In this document: in pieces, positions 8,566 through 19,000 of the stretch
Numbering within the stretch: position 1 is the stretch's first letter
Layout: the number at the start of each line of letters is the position of its first letter
Assembly (NCBI RefSeq): GCF_017163755.1
Contig: NZ_JAFIWC010000001.1
Span: 310,001 to 374,000, forward strand
From: Xanthomonas sp.
GTDB lineage: Bacteria; Pseudomonadota; Gammaproteobacteria; Xanthomonadales; Xanthomonadaceae
Direction of reading: 5' to 3'
Length of the DNA: 64,000 nucleotides
Notes under the pieces: model-generated
Told to the model about the DNA's origin: nothing
Databases searched by the model: none
The model's input: the letters and a program-made list of their open reading frames with translations, nothing else
Program-made: the position numbers and the translations under genes

Positions 8566-9747
8566 TCAGTTCGCCTTGGCGGCGGCGGGCAGGTTGTCGT
8601 GGACGATGCGCTCGATGGTCGCGTCGGCCTGGCCGAGCAGCTGCGCGTAGACGTCGGTGTCGAGCACGCTGCCGGTGGCCGGCTTGGTCGGCAGCACGCC
8701 GCCGTCCTGCTCATGCAGGTTCACGTCCACCTTCATCGACAGGCCGATGCGCAGCGGGTTTTGCGCCAGTTGCTTGGGATCGACGGCGATGCGCACCGGC
8801 ACGCGCTGCACGATCTTGATCCAGTTGCCGCTGGCGTTCTGCGCCGGCAGCAGCGAGAACGCGCTGCCGGTGCCCAGGCCCAGGCTCTGGATCGTGCCGC
8901 GGTAGCGCACCGCGCCGCCGTACAGGTCCGACTCCAGTTCCACCGGCTGGCCCAGGCGCATGTGCTTGAGCTGGGTTTCCTTGAAGTTGGCTTCCACCCA
9001 GACCTGCTCCAGCGGCACCACCGCCATCAGCGCGGTGCCGGGCTGCACGCGCTGGCCGACCTGCACCGAGCGCCGGGCCACGTAGCCGGAGACCGGCGCG
9101 ACGATCGCGCTGCGGGCGTTGTTGAGGAAGGCCTGGCGCACCTGCGCGGCGGCGGCCTGCACGTCGGGCTGATGGGCCACGCCGTTGTCGTCGATCAGCG
9201 CGCGGTTGCGTTCCACCGTCTCGCGCGAGCCGCTGACCGCGGCCTGCGCGGCCGCCAGCTGGTCGCGCGCATGCGACAGTTCTTCGGCGGAGATCGCGCC
9301 GGTGGCGACCAGGCTGGCGCGGCGGGCGACGTCGGCGCGCGCGCGTTGCAGCGCCACCTGCTGCGCCGACAACTCGGCCTGCGCGCCTTCGACCGTGCGG
9401 AACAGGCCGCGCACCTGGCGCACGGTACGCGCCAGGTTGGCTTCGGCCTGCTGCAGCGCGACCTCTGTGTCGGAGGGATCGAGCTTGACCAGCAACTGGC
9501 CGCGCTCCACGCGCATGCCGTCGTCGGCGCCGATGCTGACCACGGTGCCGGCCACCATCGGCGTGATCTGCACCAGGTTGCCCTGCACGTAGGCGTCGTC
9601 GGTGTCTTCGTGCCAGCGGCCGGAGACGAAGTACCAGATCGCCAGCGCGATCAGCACCAGCACCACCACCACGGCCAGGCCGCGCAGCAGCTTGCCGCGC
9701 CGGCTCGGGGCGGGAGCGGAGGAATCGGGGGTCGTAGTCTGATTCAT
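8566..9747 (-). CDS. emrA: EmrA-type periplasmic adaptor (membrane fusion) protein
   Basis: A 393-residue adaptor linking EmrB to the outer-membrane channel. It has a short cytoplasmic N-terminus, one membrane anchor at about 25-45 (LLRGLAVVVVLVLIALAIWY), the biotinyl-lipoyl motif DTDDAYVQGNLVQITPMVAG, a coiled-coil hairpin (about 100-210), and the barrel segment ARSAIVAPVSGYVARRSVQV. The start at 9747 is chosen because the sequence before it is Arg/Pro-rich and overlaps the previous gene. It lies 10 bases after emrC in the same operon. Confidence 0.93.
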   Translation of the reverse strand: MNQTTTPDSSAPAPSRRGKLLRGLAVVVVLVLIALAIWYFVSGRWHEDTDDAYVQGNLVQITPMVAGTVVSIGADDGMRVERGQLLVKLDPSDTEVALQQAEANLARTVRQVRGLFRTVEGAQAELSAQQVALQRARADVARRASLVATGAISAEELSHARDQLAAAQAAVSGSRETVERNRALIDDNGVAHQPDVQAAAAQVRQAFLNNARSAIVAPVSGYVARRSVQVGQRVQPGTALMAVVPLEQVWVEANFKETQLKHMRLGQPVELESDLYGGAVRYRGTIQSLGLGTGSAFSLLPAQNASGNWIKIVQRVPVRIAVDPKQLAQNPLRIGLSMKVDVNLHEQDGGVLPTKPATGSVLDTDVYAQLLGQADATIERIVHDNLPAAAKAN

Positions 9748-9757
9748 CGTGGGCGTC

Positions 9758-11254
9758 TCAGGAATGCGGGGATGCGGAAGAGATTCGGGGCGCTTCGGCC
9801 GCCGGCGTGGCCTCGAAGCCGCCGCCAAGGGCCTGGTTCAGCCGCACCGAAACCAGGATCTGGTTGGACTGCAGCGAGGCCAGCCGCTGCTGCGCTTCGA
9901 GCAGCTGCTGCTGCACGCTGAGCACGTCCAGGTAGTTGCCGATGCCGGCGCGGTAGCGCTGCTGGGCCAGGTCGAACGCCGCCTGCGCGGTGCTCACCGC
10001 CTGCGCCTGCTGCTGCGCCTGCTGCTCGAGCGAGCGCGCCGCGTTGACCTGGTCGGCGACCTCGCGCAGCGCCGCGACCAGGGACTGGTTGTAATCGGCC
10101 ACCGCCAGGTCGTACTGCGCGTCGCGCTCGGCCAGCTGGCTGCGCAGGCGGCCGCTGTCGAACAGCGGCAGGCTCAGCCCGGGCGAGACATAGCCGAGCA
10201 CCGCATCGCTCTTGAACAGGTCGGTCAGGTCGGTGGCGGCGACGCCGCCGAGCGCGGTGAGGTTGATGCTGGGATAGAACTGCGCCTTGGCCGCGCCGAT
10301 GCCCTGCCCGGCCGCCTCGACCCGCCAGCGTGCGGCGACCACGTCCGGGCGCCGCCCGAGCAGGTCGCTGGGCAGCACCGACGGCAGGCGCACCGCCAGC
10401 GGATCGAGCGGCCGCGGCCGCTCGATCTGCAGGCCGCGGTCCGGGCCGCGGCCGAGCAGCGCCGCCAGCGCGGTACGCGCCTCGTCGATCTGCTGCTGCG
10501 CCGCCTGCTGCTGCTGGCGCGCCGCCGGTACCCGCGCCTCGGCCTGGCGCAGTTGCAGGTTGCTGTCGATGCCGGCGTCGCGGCGCTGCTGCACCAGCTT
10601 CAGGCTGCTCTGCGACCGCGCCAGTTCCTCGCCGGCCAGGTCGTACAGGCGCCAGGCGTAGCCGAGCTGCGCATAGGCGCGCGCCACCGCCGCGGACAGG
10701 TCCAGGCGCGCGGCGCGCGCATCGACCTCGGCCGCATGCGCCTGGTCCACCGCCGCTTCCCAGGCAGCGCGCTTGCCGCCCCACAGGTCGAAGCCGTAGC
10801 TGAAATCCAGCAGCGCCTGCTCGTTGTGGATGTACTTGCCGCCGATCTCCTCGCCCGCCAGCCCCTTGGGCAGCTGCACGCCGGTGTAGCCGGCCGACAG
10901 CGACAGGCTGGCGCCGCGGTCGGCATTGGCCGCGCCGGCCTGGGCCTGGGCCAGGCGCAGCCGCGCGTCGGCCGCCTCCAGGCTTGGCGTGCCCTGCAAC
11001 GCCTCGGCGATCAGGCCGTCGAGCTGCGCATCGCCCAGCGCCTTCCACCAGTCCTGCTGCGGCCAGGCCGCCGGGGCCAGCGCCTCGGCGCCGAGGGTGC
11101 GCCCGGCCTGCAGGTGGCGGTCGGTGTCGAGCAGCCGGCCCTGCGGCTCCAGTCCGCGGCTGCTGGCGCAGGCGGCCAGTACCAGGGCGAGCGCCGCGGC
11201 CGCGAGCGGGCGCAGGCGATGGGACGAGACGGAGAGGTTCATAAGCGGATTCAT
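9758..11254 (-). CDS. emrC: Outer-membrane efflux lipoprotein (NodT/TolC-like)
   Basis: A 498-residue outer-membrane channel subunit of the RND/MFS factor family. The N-terminus carries a lipoprotein signal with lipobox LAAC. Two OEP repeats follow, with typical segments such as LPSDLLGRRPDVVAARWRVE and LVAALREVADQVNAARSLE. The ATG at 11254 overlaps the emrR stop (ATGA), implying translational coupling; a second ATG 12 bases later is an alternative. The gene name follows operon order in Stenotrophomonas (inference). Confidence 0.88.
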   Translation of the reverse strand: MNPLMNLSVSSHRLRPLAAAALALVLAACASSRGLEPQGRLLDTDRHLQAGRTLGAEALAPAAWPQQDWWKALGDAQLDGLIAEALQGTPSLEAADARLRLAQAQAGAANADRGASLSLSAGYTGVQLPKGLAGEEIGGKYIHNEQALLDFSYGFDLWGGKRAAWEAAVDQAHAAEVDARAARLDLSAAVARAYAQLGYAWRLYDLAGEELARSQSSLKLVQQRRDAGIDSNLQLRQAEARVPAARQQQQAAQQQIDEARTALAALLGRGPDRGLQIERPRPLDPLAVRLPSVLPSDLLGRRPDVVAARWRVEAAGQGIGAAKAQFYPSINLTALGGVAATDLTDLFKSDAVLGYVSPGLSLPLFDSGRLRSQLAERDAQYDLAVADYNQSLVAALREVADQVNAARSLEQQAQQQAQAVSTAQAAFDLAQQRYRAGIGNYLDVLSVQQQLLEAQQRLASLQSNQILVSVRLNQALGGGFEATPAAEAPRISSASPHS

Positions 11255-11697
11255 GGCGAGTTGAGGGAGTCGCGGACGCGGGTCAACAGCGAGGTGAGCT
11301 GTTCGCGCTCGTCGGCGGAGAGATCGCGCAGGGCCACGGCGATGGCGTCTTCGCCGCGCTGCTTGAGCTGTTCCCACAGCGCCTGGCCTTCATCGGTCAG
11401 CACGATCTGCAACGCGCGGCGGTCCTGCAGATGCGCCTCGCGGCGCACCCAGCCCAGGTCTTCCAGCTTGTCCAGCAGCCGGGTGACCGCGCTGGGGTTC
11501 TGGCCGATCGCCTGGGCCAGTTCGTTGGCGGTGCATGGCTGCATGTGCGCCAGCGCCTTCATGCCCAGGTAGTGGCTGAAGCCCAGCCCCAGCTGCAGTT
11601 CGGTCATCGATTGGTCGAGGTGGCGCATCAGGCCGTCGCGCACCTGGCGCAGCAGCAGGCCGAACGACGGCGGGTCGGGAAACGGAGGACAGTTCAT
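11251..11697 (-). CDS. emrR: MarR-family repressor of the emr operon
   Basis: A 148-residue winged-helix regulator. The DNA-binding region spans about residues 55-115 (CTANELAQAIGQNPSAVTRL, then LEDLGWVRREAHLQDRRALQ), flanked by helices for dimerisation. As first gene of the efflux operon it very probably represses its own promoter and is released by pump substrates, as MarR/EmrR proteins do. The start codon at 11697 lies only 8 bases after a good -10 hexamer, so the mRNA may have almost no leader. Confidence 0.9.
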   Translation of the reverse strand: MNCPPFPDPPSFGLLLRQVRDGLMRHLDQSMTELQLGLGFSHYLGMKALAHMQPCTANELAQAIGQNPSAVTRLLDKLEDLGWVRREAHLQDRRALQIVLTDEGQALWEQLKQRGEDAIAVALRDLSADEREQLTSLLTRVRDSLNSP

Positions 11698-11705
11698 GGC
11701 GGCCT

Positions 11706-11733
11706 ATTATTTTCATATGGTAATATTTGTCAA
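11706..11733 (-). promoter_or_regulatory. emrRCAB promoter with overlapping palindromic operator
   Basis: On the minus strand TTGACA (11728-11733), a 16-base spacer and AATAAT (11706-11711) form a strong promoter in an AT-rich patch. An imperfect inverted repeat centred on CATATG (11708-11725, 7 of 9 pairs) fills the spacer and overlaps the -10. That is a classic place for a MarR-type repressor to block RNA polymerase. Confidence 0.75.
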
Positions 11734-11824
11734 GAAAATATCGCGCAAATAACTAAAAGCTGTGTTGCAGCACCGCAACAGCCGCCGGGCGCCACACTAA
11801 CGGGTGCGTCCGCTGGCGCGGTAC

Positions 11825-11830
11825 TACAAT
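11825..11830 (+). promoter_or_regulatory. Candidate -10 element of the AraC-type gene
   Basis: TACAAT ends 7 bases before the ATG at 11838, so transcription would begin at or next to the start codon. No good -35 is visible at 17 bases. Confidence 0.4.
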
Positions 11831-11837
11831 CGGGACA

Positions 11838-12710
11838 ATGGATATCGAAATTCGGCCATCGCTACGATCTTCTCTCGATCCGCTCGACCGGCGCGTGGCC
11901 GAATGGTTCGAGCGCGTCGACGGCCCGCCGGTGCTCGGCTTCCTGGCCCATACCCCGACCGCGCTGGAGCACGAGGTGGACTGGCACCGCCATGCCCGCG
12001 GCCAGATGATGTGCGTGGACGCGGGCCTGCTCAGCACCCGCACCGAGCGCGGGCACTGGTCGCTGCCGCCCGGCTGCGCCGGCTGGATGCCGCCGCAGGA
12101 GCTGCATACGGTGCAGATCTCCGGGCCGCTGCGCGGCTACATGCTGCTGGTCGGCCCGGCGGCCTGCGCCGGGCTGCCGGATCGTCCCTGCGTGATCGGC
12201 ATGAACGGCCTGTTCCGCGAACTGCTCCTGCGGGTGGCCTCGTGGGGCGTGCCCGAGGCCCTGGGCGAGGACCGGCAGCGGATCTGCGCGGTGCTGCTGG
12301 ACGAACTGCGCCAGGCGCCGATCGAACGCCTGCACCTGCCGATGCCGCGCGACCGGCGCCTGCTGCGCATCGCCGCGCAGCTGATCGCCCGCCCCGCCGA
12401 CGACCGCTCGCTTGCGCAGTGGGCGCAGTGGGCCGGGTTGTCGCCGCGCAGCCTGAGCCGGCATTTCCGCGCCGAGACCGGCCTGAGCTTCGCCAACTGG
12501 CGCCAGCAGGCGCGGCTGGCCGAGGCGCTGCGGCGGCTGACCGACGGCGCCAGCGTCGCCGATGCCGCGCACCAACTGGGCTACAGCAGCCCCAGCGCCT
12601 TCGTCACCGCGTTTCGCGGACACTTCGGCAGCCCGCCGGCGCGCTACCTGGCCAGCGCCGCCGCGGGCCTGTCCACGCACGGCTTGGCATCCCCGGCCGC
12701 ATCCGGATAA
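11838..12710 (+). CDS. AraC-family transcriptional regulator
   Basis: A 290-residue regulator. The N-terminal cupin-like sensor domain (about 30-115) includes EVDWHRHARGQMMCVDAG and LPPGCAGWMPPQELHTVQIS. The C-terminal double helix-turn-helix (about 175-275) includes AGLSPRSLSRHFRAETGLSF and QLGYSSPSAFVTAFRGHFG. The domain order matches the NimR type, which often controls an adjacent efflux gene. It is divergent from emrRCAB, so regulation of that pump or a shared control region is possible. No Shine-Dalgarno sequence precedes the start. Confidence 0.88.
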   Translation: MDIEIRPSLRSSLDPLDRRVAEWFERVDGPPVLGFLAHTPTALEHEVDWHRHARGQMMCVDAGLLSTRTERGHWSLPPGCAGWMPPQELHTVQISGPLRGYMLLVGPAACAGLPDRPCVIGMNGLFRELLLRVASWGVPEALGEDRQRICAVLLDELRQAPIERLHLPMPRDRRLLRIAAQLIARPADDRSLAQWAQWAGLSPRSLSRHFRAETGLSFANWRQQARLAEALRRLTDGASVADAAHQLGYSSPSAFVTAFRGHFGSPPARYLASAAAGLSTHGLASPAASG

Positions 12711-12770
12711 TCGACCGGCTGACCAGCGGCGCACCCGTCGCCGCCTTCCCCTATTAGGTAACTCCCGCGC

Positions 12771-15014
12771 ATGACCGATCTCGCCCGCCCCGCCTTCCAC
12801 GGTTTCGAACAGCTGCCGCTGCGCGAATACGCCGAACGCGCCTATCTCGACTACTCCATGTACGTGGTGCTGGACCGCGCCCTGCCATTCCTCGGCGACG
12901 GCCTGAAGCCGGTGCAGCGGCGCATCATCTACGCGATGAGCGAGCTGGGCCTGAACGCCGGCGCCAAGCCGAAGAAGTCCGCGCGCACCGTGGGCGACGT
13001 GATCGGCAAATACCATCCGCACGGCGACAGCGCCTGCTACGAGGCGCTGGTGCTGATGGCGCAGCCGTTCTCGTACCGCTATCCGCTGATCGAGGGCCAG
13101 GGCAACTTCGGCTCCACCGACGACCCCAAGTCGTTCGCGGCGATGCGCTACACCGAATCCAAGCTGACCCCGATCGCCGAGGTGCTGCTGGGCGAACTGG
13201 CCCATGGCACCGTGGACTGGGCGCCGAACTTCGACGGCACCATGGACGAGCCGACCTGGATGCCGGCGCGGCTGCCGCACCTGCTGCTCAACGGCACCAC
13301 CGGCATCGCCGTGGGCATGGCCACCGACGTGCCGCCGCACAACCTCAACGAGATCGTCAGCGCGCTGATCCGCCTGCTCGACGACCCCGACGCCAGCGTC
13401 GCCGACCTGTGCGAGCACGTGCGCGGCCCGGACTACCCGACCACCGCCGAGATCATCACCCCGGTCGCCGACCTGCGCACGATGTACGAGACCGGCCACG
13501 GCAGCGTGCGCGCGCGCGCCACGTTCGTGAAGGAACACGCCAACATCGTGGTCACCGCGCTGCCGTACCAGGTCTCCCCGTCGAAGGTGATCGAGCAGAT
13601 CGCGCAGCAGATGCGCGCCAAGAAGCTGCCGTGGCTGGAGGACATCCGCGACGAGTCCGACCACGCCAACCCGGTGCGGGTGGTGCTGGTGCCGCGCTCC
13701 AACCGCGTCGATGCCGACCAGCTGATGGGCCACCTGTTCGCCACCACCGACCTGGAGCGCAGCTACCGGGTCAACCTCAACGTGATCGGCCTGGACGGCC
13801 GCCCGCAGGTGAAGAACCTCAAGACCCTGCTGGAGGAATGGCTGCGCTTCCGCAGCGACACCGTGGTGCGCCGCCTCAACCACCGCCTGGAGAAGGTCGA
13901 GCGGCGCCTGCACCTGCTGGAGGGCCTGCTGGTCGCGTTCCTCAACCTGGACGAGGTGATCCGCATCATCCGCAGCGAGGACGAGCCCAAGCCGGTGCTG
14001 ATGGCGCGCTTCGGGCTCAGCGAGGAGCAGACCGACTACATCCTGGAGACCCGCCTGCGCCAGCTGGCGCGGCTGGAGGAGATGAAGATCCGCGGCGAGC
14101 AGGACGCGCTGGCCAAGGAACGCGAGCAGCTGACGGCGATCCTGGCCAGCAAGACCAAGCTGAGGAAGCTGATCAAGGACGAACTGACCGCCGACGCCAA
14201 GAAGTTCGGCGACGCGCGCCGTTCGCCGCTGGTGCAGCGTGGCGCGGCGCAGGCGATCGACGAGACCGAGCTGGTGCCGAGCGAGCCGATGACCATCGTG
14301 ATGTCGGAGAAGGGCTGGATCCGCGCCGCCAAGGGCCACGACGTGGACCCGGCCGGGCTGTCCTACCGCGATGGCGACGGCCTGCTGGTCGCGGTGCGCG
14401 GGCGCAGCACGCAGCAGGTGGCGTTCCTGGATTCGGAGGGCCGCGCCTATTCGACGCTGGCGCACACCTTGCCGTCGGCGCGCGGCAACGGCGAGCCGCT
14501 GACCGGGCGCTTCTCCCCGGCTTCCGGCGCGTCGTTCCAGAGCATGGCCAGCGGCGACAACGATGCGCGCCTGGTGCTGGCCTCCTCGCACGGCTACGGC
14601 TTCGTCACCCGCTTCGAGAACCTGACCAGCCGCAACAAGGCCGGCAAGGCGATGCTCAACCTGACCCCGGGGGCGAAGGTGCTGCAGCCGGCGTCGGTGA
14701 GCAATGCGCAGACCGACCGCGTCGTCGCGGTGACCAGCGCCGGGCACCTGCTGGCGTTCCCGCTCGCCGACCTGCCCGAGCTGGACAAGGGCAAGGGCAA
14801 CAAGATCATCGACATCCCCAAGGCCAAGCTCGGCACCGAGCGCGTGGTGGCGATCGCCGCGGTGGCGCCGGGCAACACGCTGCTGGTGAGAAGCGGCCAG
14901 CGCACCATGTCGCTGTCGTTCAAGGACCTGGACGCGTACCTGGGCGCGCGCGCCAGCCGCGGCGGGCTGCTGCCGCGCGGCTGGCAGAAGGTGGACGGGC
15001 TGGCGGTGGAGTAA
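12771..15014 (+). CDS. parC: DNA topoisomerase IV subunit A
   Basis: This 747-residue ParC is the DNA-cleaving subunit that decatenates daughter chromosomes together with ParE. The catalytic Tyr127 lies in [10 protein letters not shown]. The quinolone-resistance region [13 protein letters not shown] keeps Ser87 and Glu91 (E. coli Ser80 and Glu84), so no fluoroquinolone-resistance change is seen there. The C-terminal beta-pinwheel domain (from about residue 500) is shorter and more divergent than in gyrase A. Length matches the ParC family. Confidence 0.97.
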   Translation: MTDLARPAFHGFEQLPLREYAERAYLDYSMYVVLDRALPFLGDGLKPVQRRIIYAMSELGLNAGAKPKKSARTVGDVIGKYHPHGDSACYEALVLMAQPFSYRYPLIEGQGNFGSTDDPKSFAAMRYTESKLTPIAEVLLGELAHGTVDWAPNFDGTMDEPTWMPARLPHLLLNGTTGIAVGMATDVPPHNLNEIVSALIRLLDDPDASVADLCEHVRGPDYPTTAEIITPVADLRTMYETGHGSVRARATFVKEHANIVVTALPYQVSPSKVIEQIAQQMRAKKLPWLEDIRDESDHANPVRVVLVPRSNRVDADQLMGHLFATTDLERSYRVNLNVIGLDGRPQVKNLKTLLEEWLRFRSDTVVRRLNHRLEKVERRLHLLEGLLVAFLNLDEVIRIIRSEDEPKPVLMARFGLSEEQTDYILETRLRQLARLEEMKIRGEQDALAKEREQLTAILASKTKLRKLIKDELTADAKKFGDARRSPLVQRGAAQAIDETELVPSEPMTIVMSEKGWIRAAKGHDVDPAGLSYRDGDGLLVAVRGRSTQQVAFLDSEGRAYSTLAHTLPSARGNGEPLTGRFSPASGASFQSMASGDNDARLVLASSHGYGFVTRFENLTSRNKAGKAMLNLTPGAKVLQPASVSNAQTDRVVAVTSAGHLLAFPLADLPELDKGKGNKIIDIPKAKLGTERVVAIAAVAPGNTLLVRSGQRTMSLSFKDLDAYLGARASRGGLLPRGWQKVDGLAVE

Positions 15015-15372
15015 GCCGGATCCGGGCTGCGGGCCCGGCCCGGGGCGCCGGACGGCCTGAGCGCGCCGGTCGGACGAAGTCGCCGGGGCGCGCCGCTCCG
15101 GCGTCGCCCCAATCCGAGCTGATCGGGCATGGCCCGATGGCTTGGCTTCCTACGCAATGCCCAGCCGACCGCGCGCCGCATTCCACGCAGGCCGGAACGG
15201 CGCCAGCGTCAGCCCGGCGCCCCGCACAGCCTCGACCGGATGGACGGGCGATCCCTTTGCGATGTTTGCGAGGAGCGACCCGCGCCGCGCGCACCGTGGA
15301 TGGCCCCAAGGGTGGAACGCGGACGTCCGTCGATCTGGGACAATGGCGCCACCATCGGAGCAGGAGCGGGCA
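15015..15372. other. Spacer between parC and the YCII gene
   Basis: About 360 bases without a supported gene. GC-rich hairpin-forming runs follow parC, but no T-tailed terminator is present. A GACAAT near 15338 may be the -10 of the next gene. Confidence 0.5.
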
Positions 15373-15714
15373 ATGGGCAGATTCCTGGCGCTCTACCTCG
15401 GCTCGGCCTCGGAGGCCGAGAAAGCTGCGGCTCCCGTCGACGCCCGGACCCAGGCCGACGGAATGAAGGCCTGGGGCGCGTGGATGGGCCGGCACGCCGC
15501 CAGCATCGTGGATGGCGGCGGCCCGCTGGGGCCCACCAAGCGAGTGTCCAAGGCCGGCATCGCCGACACGCGGAACAACCTCACCGGCTACGTGATCGTC
15601 GAAGCGGAGACGCTCGATGCCGCTGCCCGGCTATTCGAGGATCATCCTCATTTCTCCATCTTTCCCGGCGAGGCGGTGGAGATCGTGGAGTGCTTGGCGT
15701 TGCCCGGCATGTAG
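15373..15714 (+). CDS. YCII-domain protein
   Basis: A 113-residue cytoplasmic protein of the YCII-related (DGPF-like) fold. Features are an N-terminal strand MGRFLALYLG, a helix KAWGAWMGRHAASI, a middle strand TGYVIVEAETLDAAARLFED and a C-terminal strand VEIVECLALPG. Relatives are small dimeric ferredoxin-like proteins, often of unknown function or linked to extracytoplasmic sigma factors. No sigma factor is present here. The start follows GGAGC about 10 bases upstream. Confidence 0.8.
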   Translation: MGRFLALYLGSASEAEKAAAPVDARTQADGMKAWGAWMGRHAASIVDGGGPLGPTKRVSKAGIADTRNNLTGYVIVEAETLDAAARLFEDHPHFSIFPGEAVEIVECLALPGM

Positions 15715-16049
15715 GACAACGCCATGGCGCACGTCCGCGCTGGGGCGTCAGCCGACCCTCCGCTCATGCGTCTTTAACCGGATCGACGGCGATGCCCGCT
15801 TGCCGCGGCGCCGCCAGAGGACGCGCGACCGCTCGCGCATGCTGCCGCGCAGGTGGCGGCGGCTTAACTGAGCACTGCCGGGAAATGCAGCGCGACCATC
15901 GCCCGTAGCTAGCCCGACCCGGTCCGCCTTCGCGATCGGACCGCCGAGCTTGGATCGGCGGGTGCGTCCGTTCTTGCCGCCAGGACCCGGCTCGCCGGGA
16001 ATCGAACGCAGCGGCGCCGTCCGTGGCCGCCGCATCGTGCGCCGGCGAC
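15715..16049. other. Spacer between convergent YCII and glycosidase genes
   Basis: About 335 bases between two convergent genes. I see no gene and no clear intrinsic terminator for either side. Confidence 0.5.
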
Positions 16050-19000
16050 TCAGCGCAGGTCCACCTGCACGTCGGCCGGCAGCGCGCGGATGCGCAGTTC
16101 GCCGTTCTCCCATTGCGCCGGCTCGCCGTTGACCAGGGTCCGGCCCGGCGCCTCGGAGGGGTACGGCCACGGCAGCACCAGGCCGCCGCCGGGCACGCGC
16201 AGGCCGCCGTCCACGTGCAGGGTCAGGCGGTTCTTCTGCCGGCGCAGCTGGTAGCTCAGCTGGCCCTGCGGCGTGCGCAAGGCGCGGATGGCCACGCCCT
16301 TGTCGGCGAACCAGGCCGGCGGTATGCCGGCCGCCAGCACCAGGCTGTCGTCGATGTCGCGCGAGTAGGCGAACATGTCCAGCACCGAGCGCACGAAGTC
16401 CGACCCCACCCAGGCGTGCGGCAGGTCGCCGACGAAGAACGGCTTGCGCGGCGTGCGCGACACCACCTCGGCCCACTGGTTCCACGGCTGCGGCGCGCGA
16501 TCCTTGAAGAAGAACTGAGTCGCGTCCCAGGCGCGCTCGCGCCAGCCCAGGCGTACGAACGCGGCGACGTTGCGCCACTCGTACGGGGTGTAGTCCTTCC
16601 ATTCGCGCTTGCCGTCGCGGCGGCCGACGAACTCGCCCCAGTAGCGTTCGAAGGTGGCGTTGAGCAGTTGCGGCGGCAGCCTGCCCTGCTCGCCGCCCGG
16701 CGCCAGCGCGATGGTGCTGGAAGTGGGGTCGAAGTCGCCGAGCTCGGCCGAGCCGGGCAGGAAACCGATGCCGTGCTGCGCGGCGGCCGCGTCGATCGAT
16801 GCGTACAGGTCCTGGCGGAACTGGTCGCGCGAGGCGGCGAAACGCGCCGCGTCGTCGATCCGGCCCAATTCGGCGGCGATCTCCACCGCGTCCTTGTAGC
16901 CGCGCAGCGCCCAGAAGTTGTCCCAGTACGAATGCATCGGCTTGGCCGAATAGCCTTCGTGGCTGATCGACACCGGCATCATCCCGTAGAACGCCGGGTT
17001 GCGCGCGCGGTTCTCCTCGGTGCGCTCGCTCAGGCGCAGCTGCTCCATGTACTCGTACGCGGCCAGCACGTGCGGCCACATCTTCTCCAGGAACGCGCGG
17101 TCGCCGCTGTAGCGGTAGTAGTCGGCGATGTTGAAGATCAGCTCCCCATGGCTGTCATTCTCCGGCACCGGATCGCTGCCGCGGTCGTCCACGCAGCACG
17201 GCACCATGCCGTTGGCGAACTGGTACGGCGCGTACCAGTCCACGTACTCGCGCACCACGTCCTCGCGGCCCAGGCGCAGCAGGCCTTCGGAGATCATCGC
17301 GCCGTCGCGGATCCAGCTGCGCGAATACGAGCGCGTGCCCGGCTGCAGGCGCGGGCCGATCCGCGAGATCAGCATGTGCGCCAGCGCGGTGCGCAGCGTG
17401 TCCACCACCGCCTTGCCCTGCTCGGGCACGCGCAGCTGCACCCGGTCCAGTTTCTCGCGCCACTGCTCGGCCACCGCCTGCTGCGCGCGCGCGGCGTCGA
17501 AACCGGACGGCAACGCGCGTTCGCCGGTCTGCGGGATCACCAGCGCCACTTCGCGCACCTCGCCCGGGGCCAGCCGGCCGCGGTACAGCATCGCGCCGGA
17601 GGCCAGCCCGCTGGGATCCTGCGCCGTGGGCGACAGCGTCGACGCGTCGGCGCCCAGGCGTTCGATGTCGATGCCGCCGTCGAACGGCGTGGCATAGGCC
17701 GCATCCGGCTTCTGCGCCGCGAACACCCGTGGCTGCCCGTCCACCAGCACCTGGCTGCCGTCGAAGGCCAGCGACCGGATCGGGCTGACGCCGCCGACGG
17801 TGTTGAGGAACTGGCTCGGCGGATTGACCTGGAACGGCCGCACCGCCAGCGCCAGGGTGTAGTCGTGCGGCTTCTTGCTCGGGTTGCTGAGCCGGTAGCG
17901 CGCCACCAGCTGCGCCTGTTCGGGCCGGCCTTCGACGAACGCGGTGACGCGCAGCCCGGCGTTGTCGTGGCTCCAGTCCACGCTGGGAATGGGCAGGTAG
18001 TCGTCCTGCAGGCTCTGCGTGGTCTTGACGTCGGCCCAGGTCAGCGGCTTGCCGTCCAGCAGCACGAACGGCTCGATGCTGAAGCCGCCCTTGCCCACCT
18101 CGATCGCGCCGTCCTCGCCGATCAGGCCCTGCTCGCGGCCGCCGTCCAGGCCGACGATGGTCCAGTACGGCTGCTCGCCGCTGAAGCCGCGCGGGAACCA
18201 GCCGCGGGTGGACTGCGCGGCCACCGACTTGACGAAGTCGTTCGGCGTGGCCGCGAACGCCAGCGGCTGCAGCGCGATGTCGGCGATGCCGTAGCGGAAG
18301 CTGGGGCCGTCCTCCAGGTCCAGGCGCAGGTAGCGCGCCTCGGTCTCCGGCAGCGCCAGCCAGTCGGTGCCGCCGTTGCCGGCGGTGACCTCGCGCAGCT
18401 CGCGCCAGCTGCGGCCGTCGGCCGAGCCCTGCACCTTGTAGCGCGAGGCGTACACGCCCGGCGCCCATTGCACCCTGGCGCCGCCGAATTCGCGCACCTT
18501 GCCCAGGTCCAGCATCACCGTCTGCGCCTTGGCGTTGCCGCTGTACCACACGGTGTCGGCCTTGCCGTCGGCGATGCGCTGCTCCAGCGCCGGCGCGGTA
18601 TCGGCGCTGACCTTGGCGCTCAGCGGCGAGTCGTCCTGCGCCGGCAGCGGGGTCAGCGCGAGCTGGTCGAAGCACACCGTGCCCTTGCCGCCGACCTGGT
18701 TGTAGAGGGTGAACTCGACCTGCGCGCTGCGCTTGAGTTCCTTGTCCGCGCCCGGGCCCCACGCCTTCTCGATCTGGCGCTTCTTGTAGCTGACCGTGCT
18801 CCACTGCTTGGGGAACGCGTAGCGCGGGCGGTTCACCCACCACACGTTGTCGCCGCTGGGGTCGACCAGCTTGAACTGCAGGTCGTTGCTCGGCGAATCG
18901 CCGCGCAGCTGGAACGAGAGCTGGTAGTTGTCGGGGAAGTCGATCAGCAGCGCGCGGCGCAGGCCGGCGTAGCCGGAGACGCCATTGAAGTCGTAGTCCA

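Noticed and set aside
12771-15014. Quinolone-resistance mutation in parC
   Set aside because: Ser87 and Glu91 in the [11 protein letters not shown] region are the susceptible-type residues.
15373-15714. YCII protein as partner of an extracytoplasmic sigma factor
   Set aside because: No sigma factor gene lies nearby.
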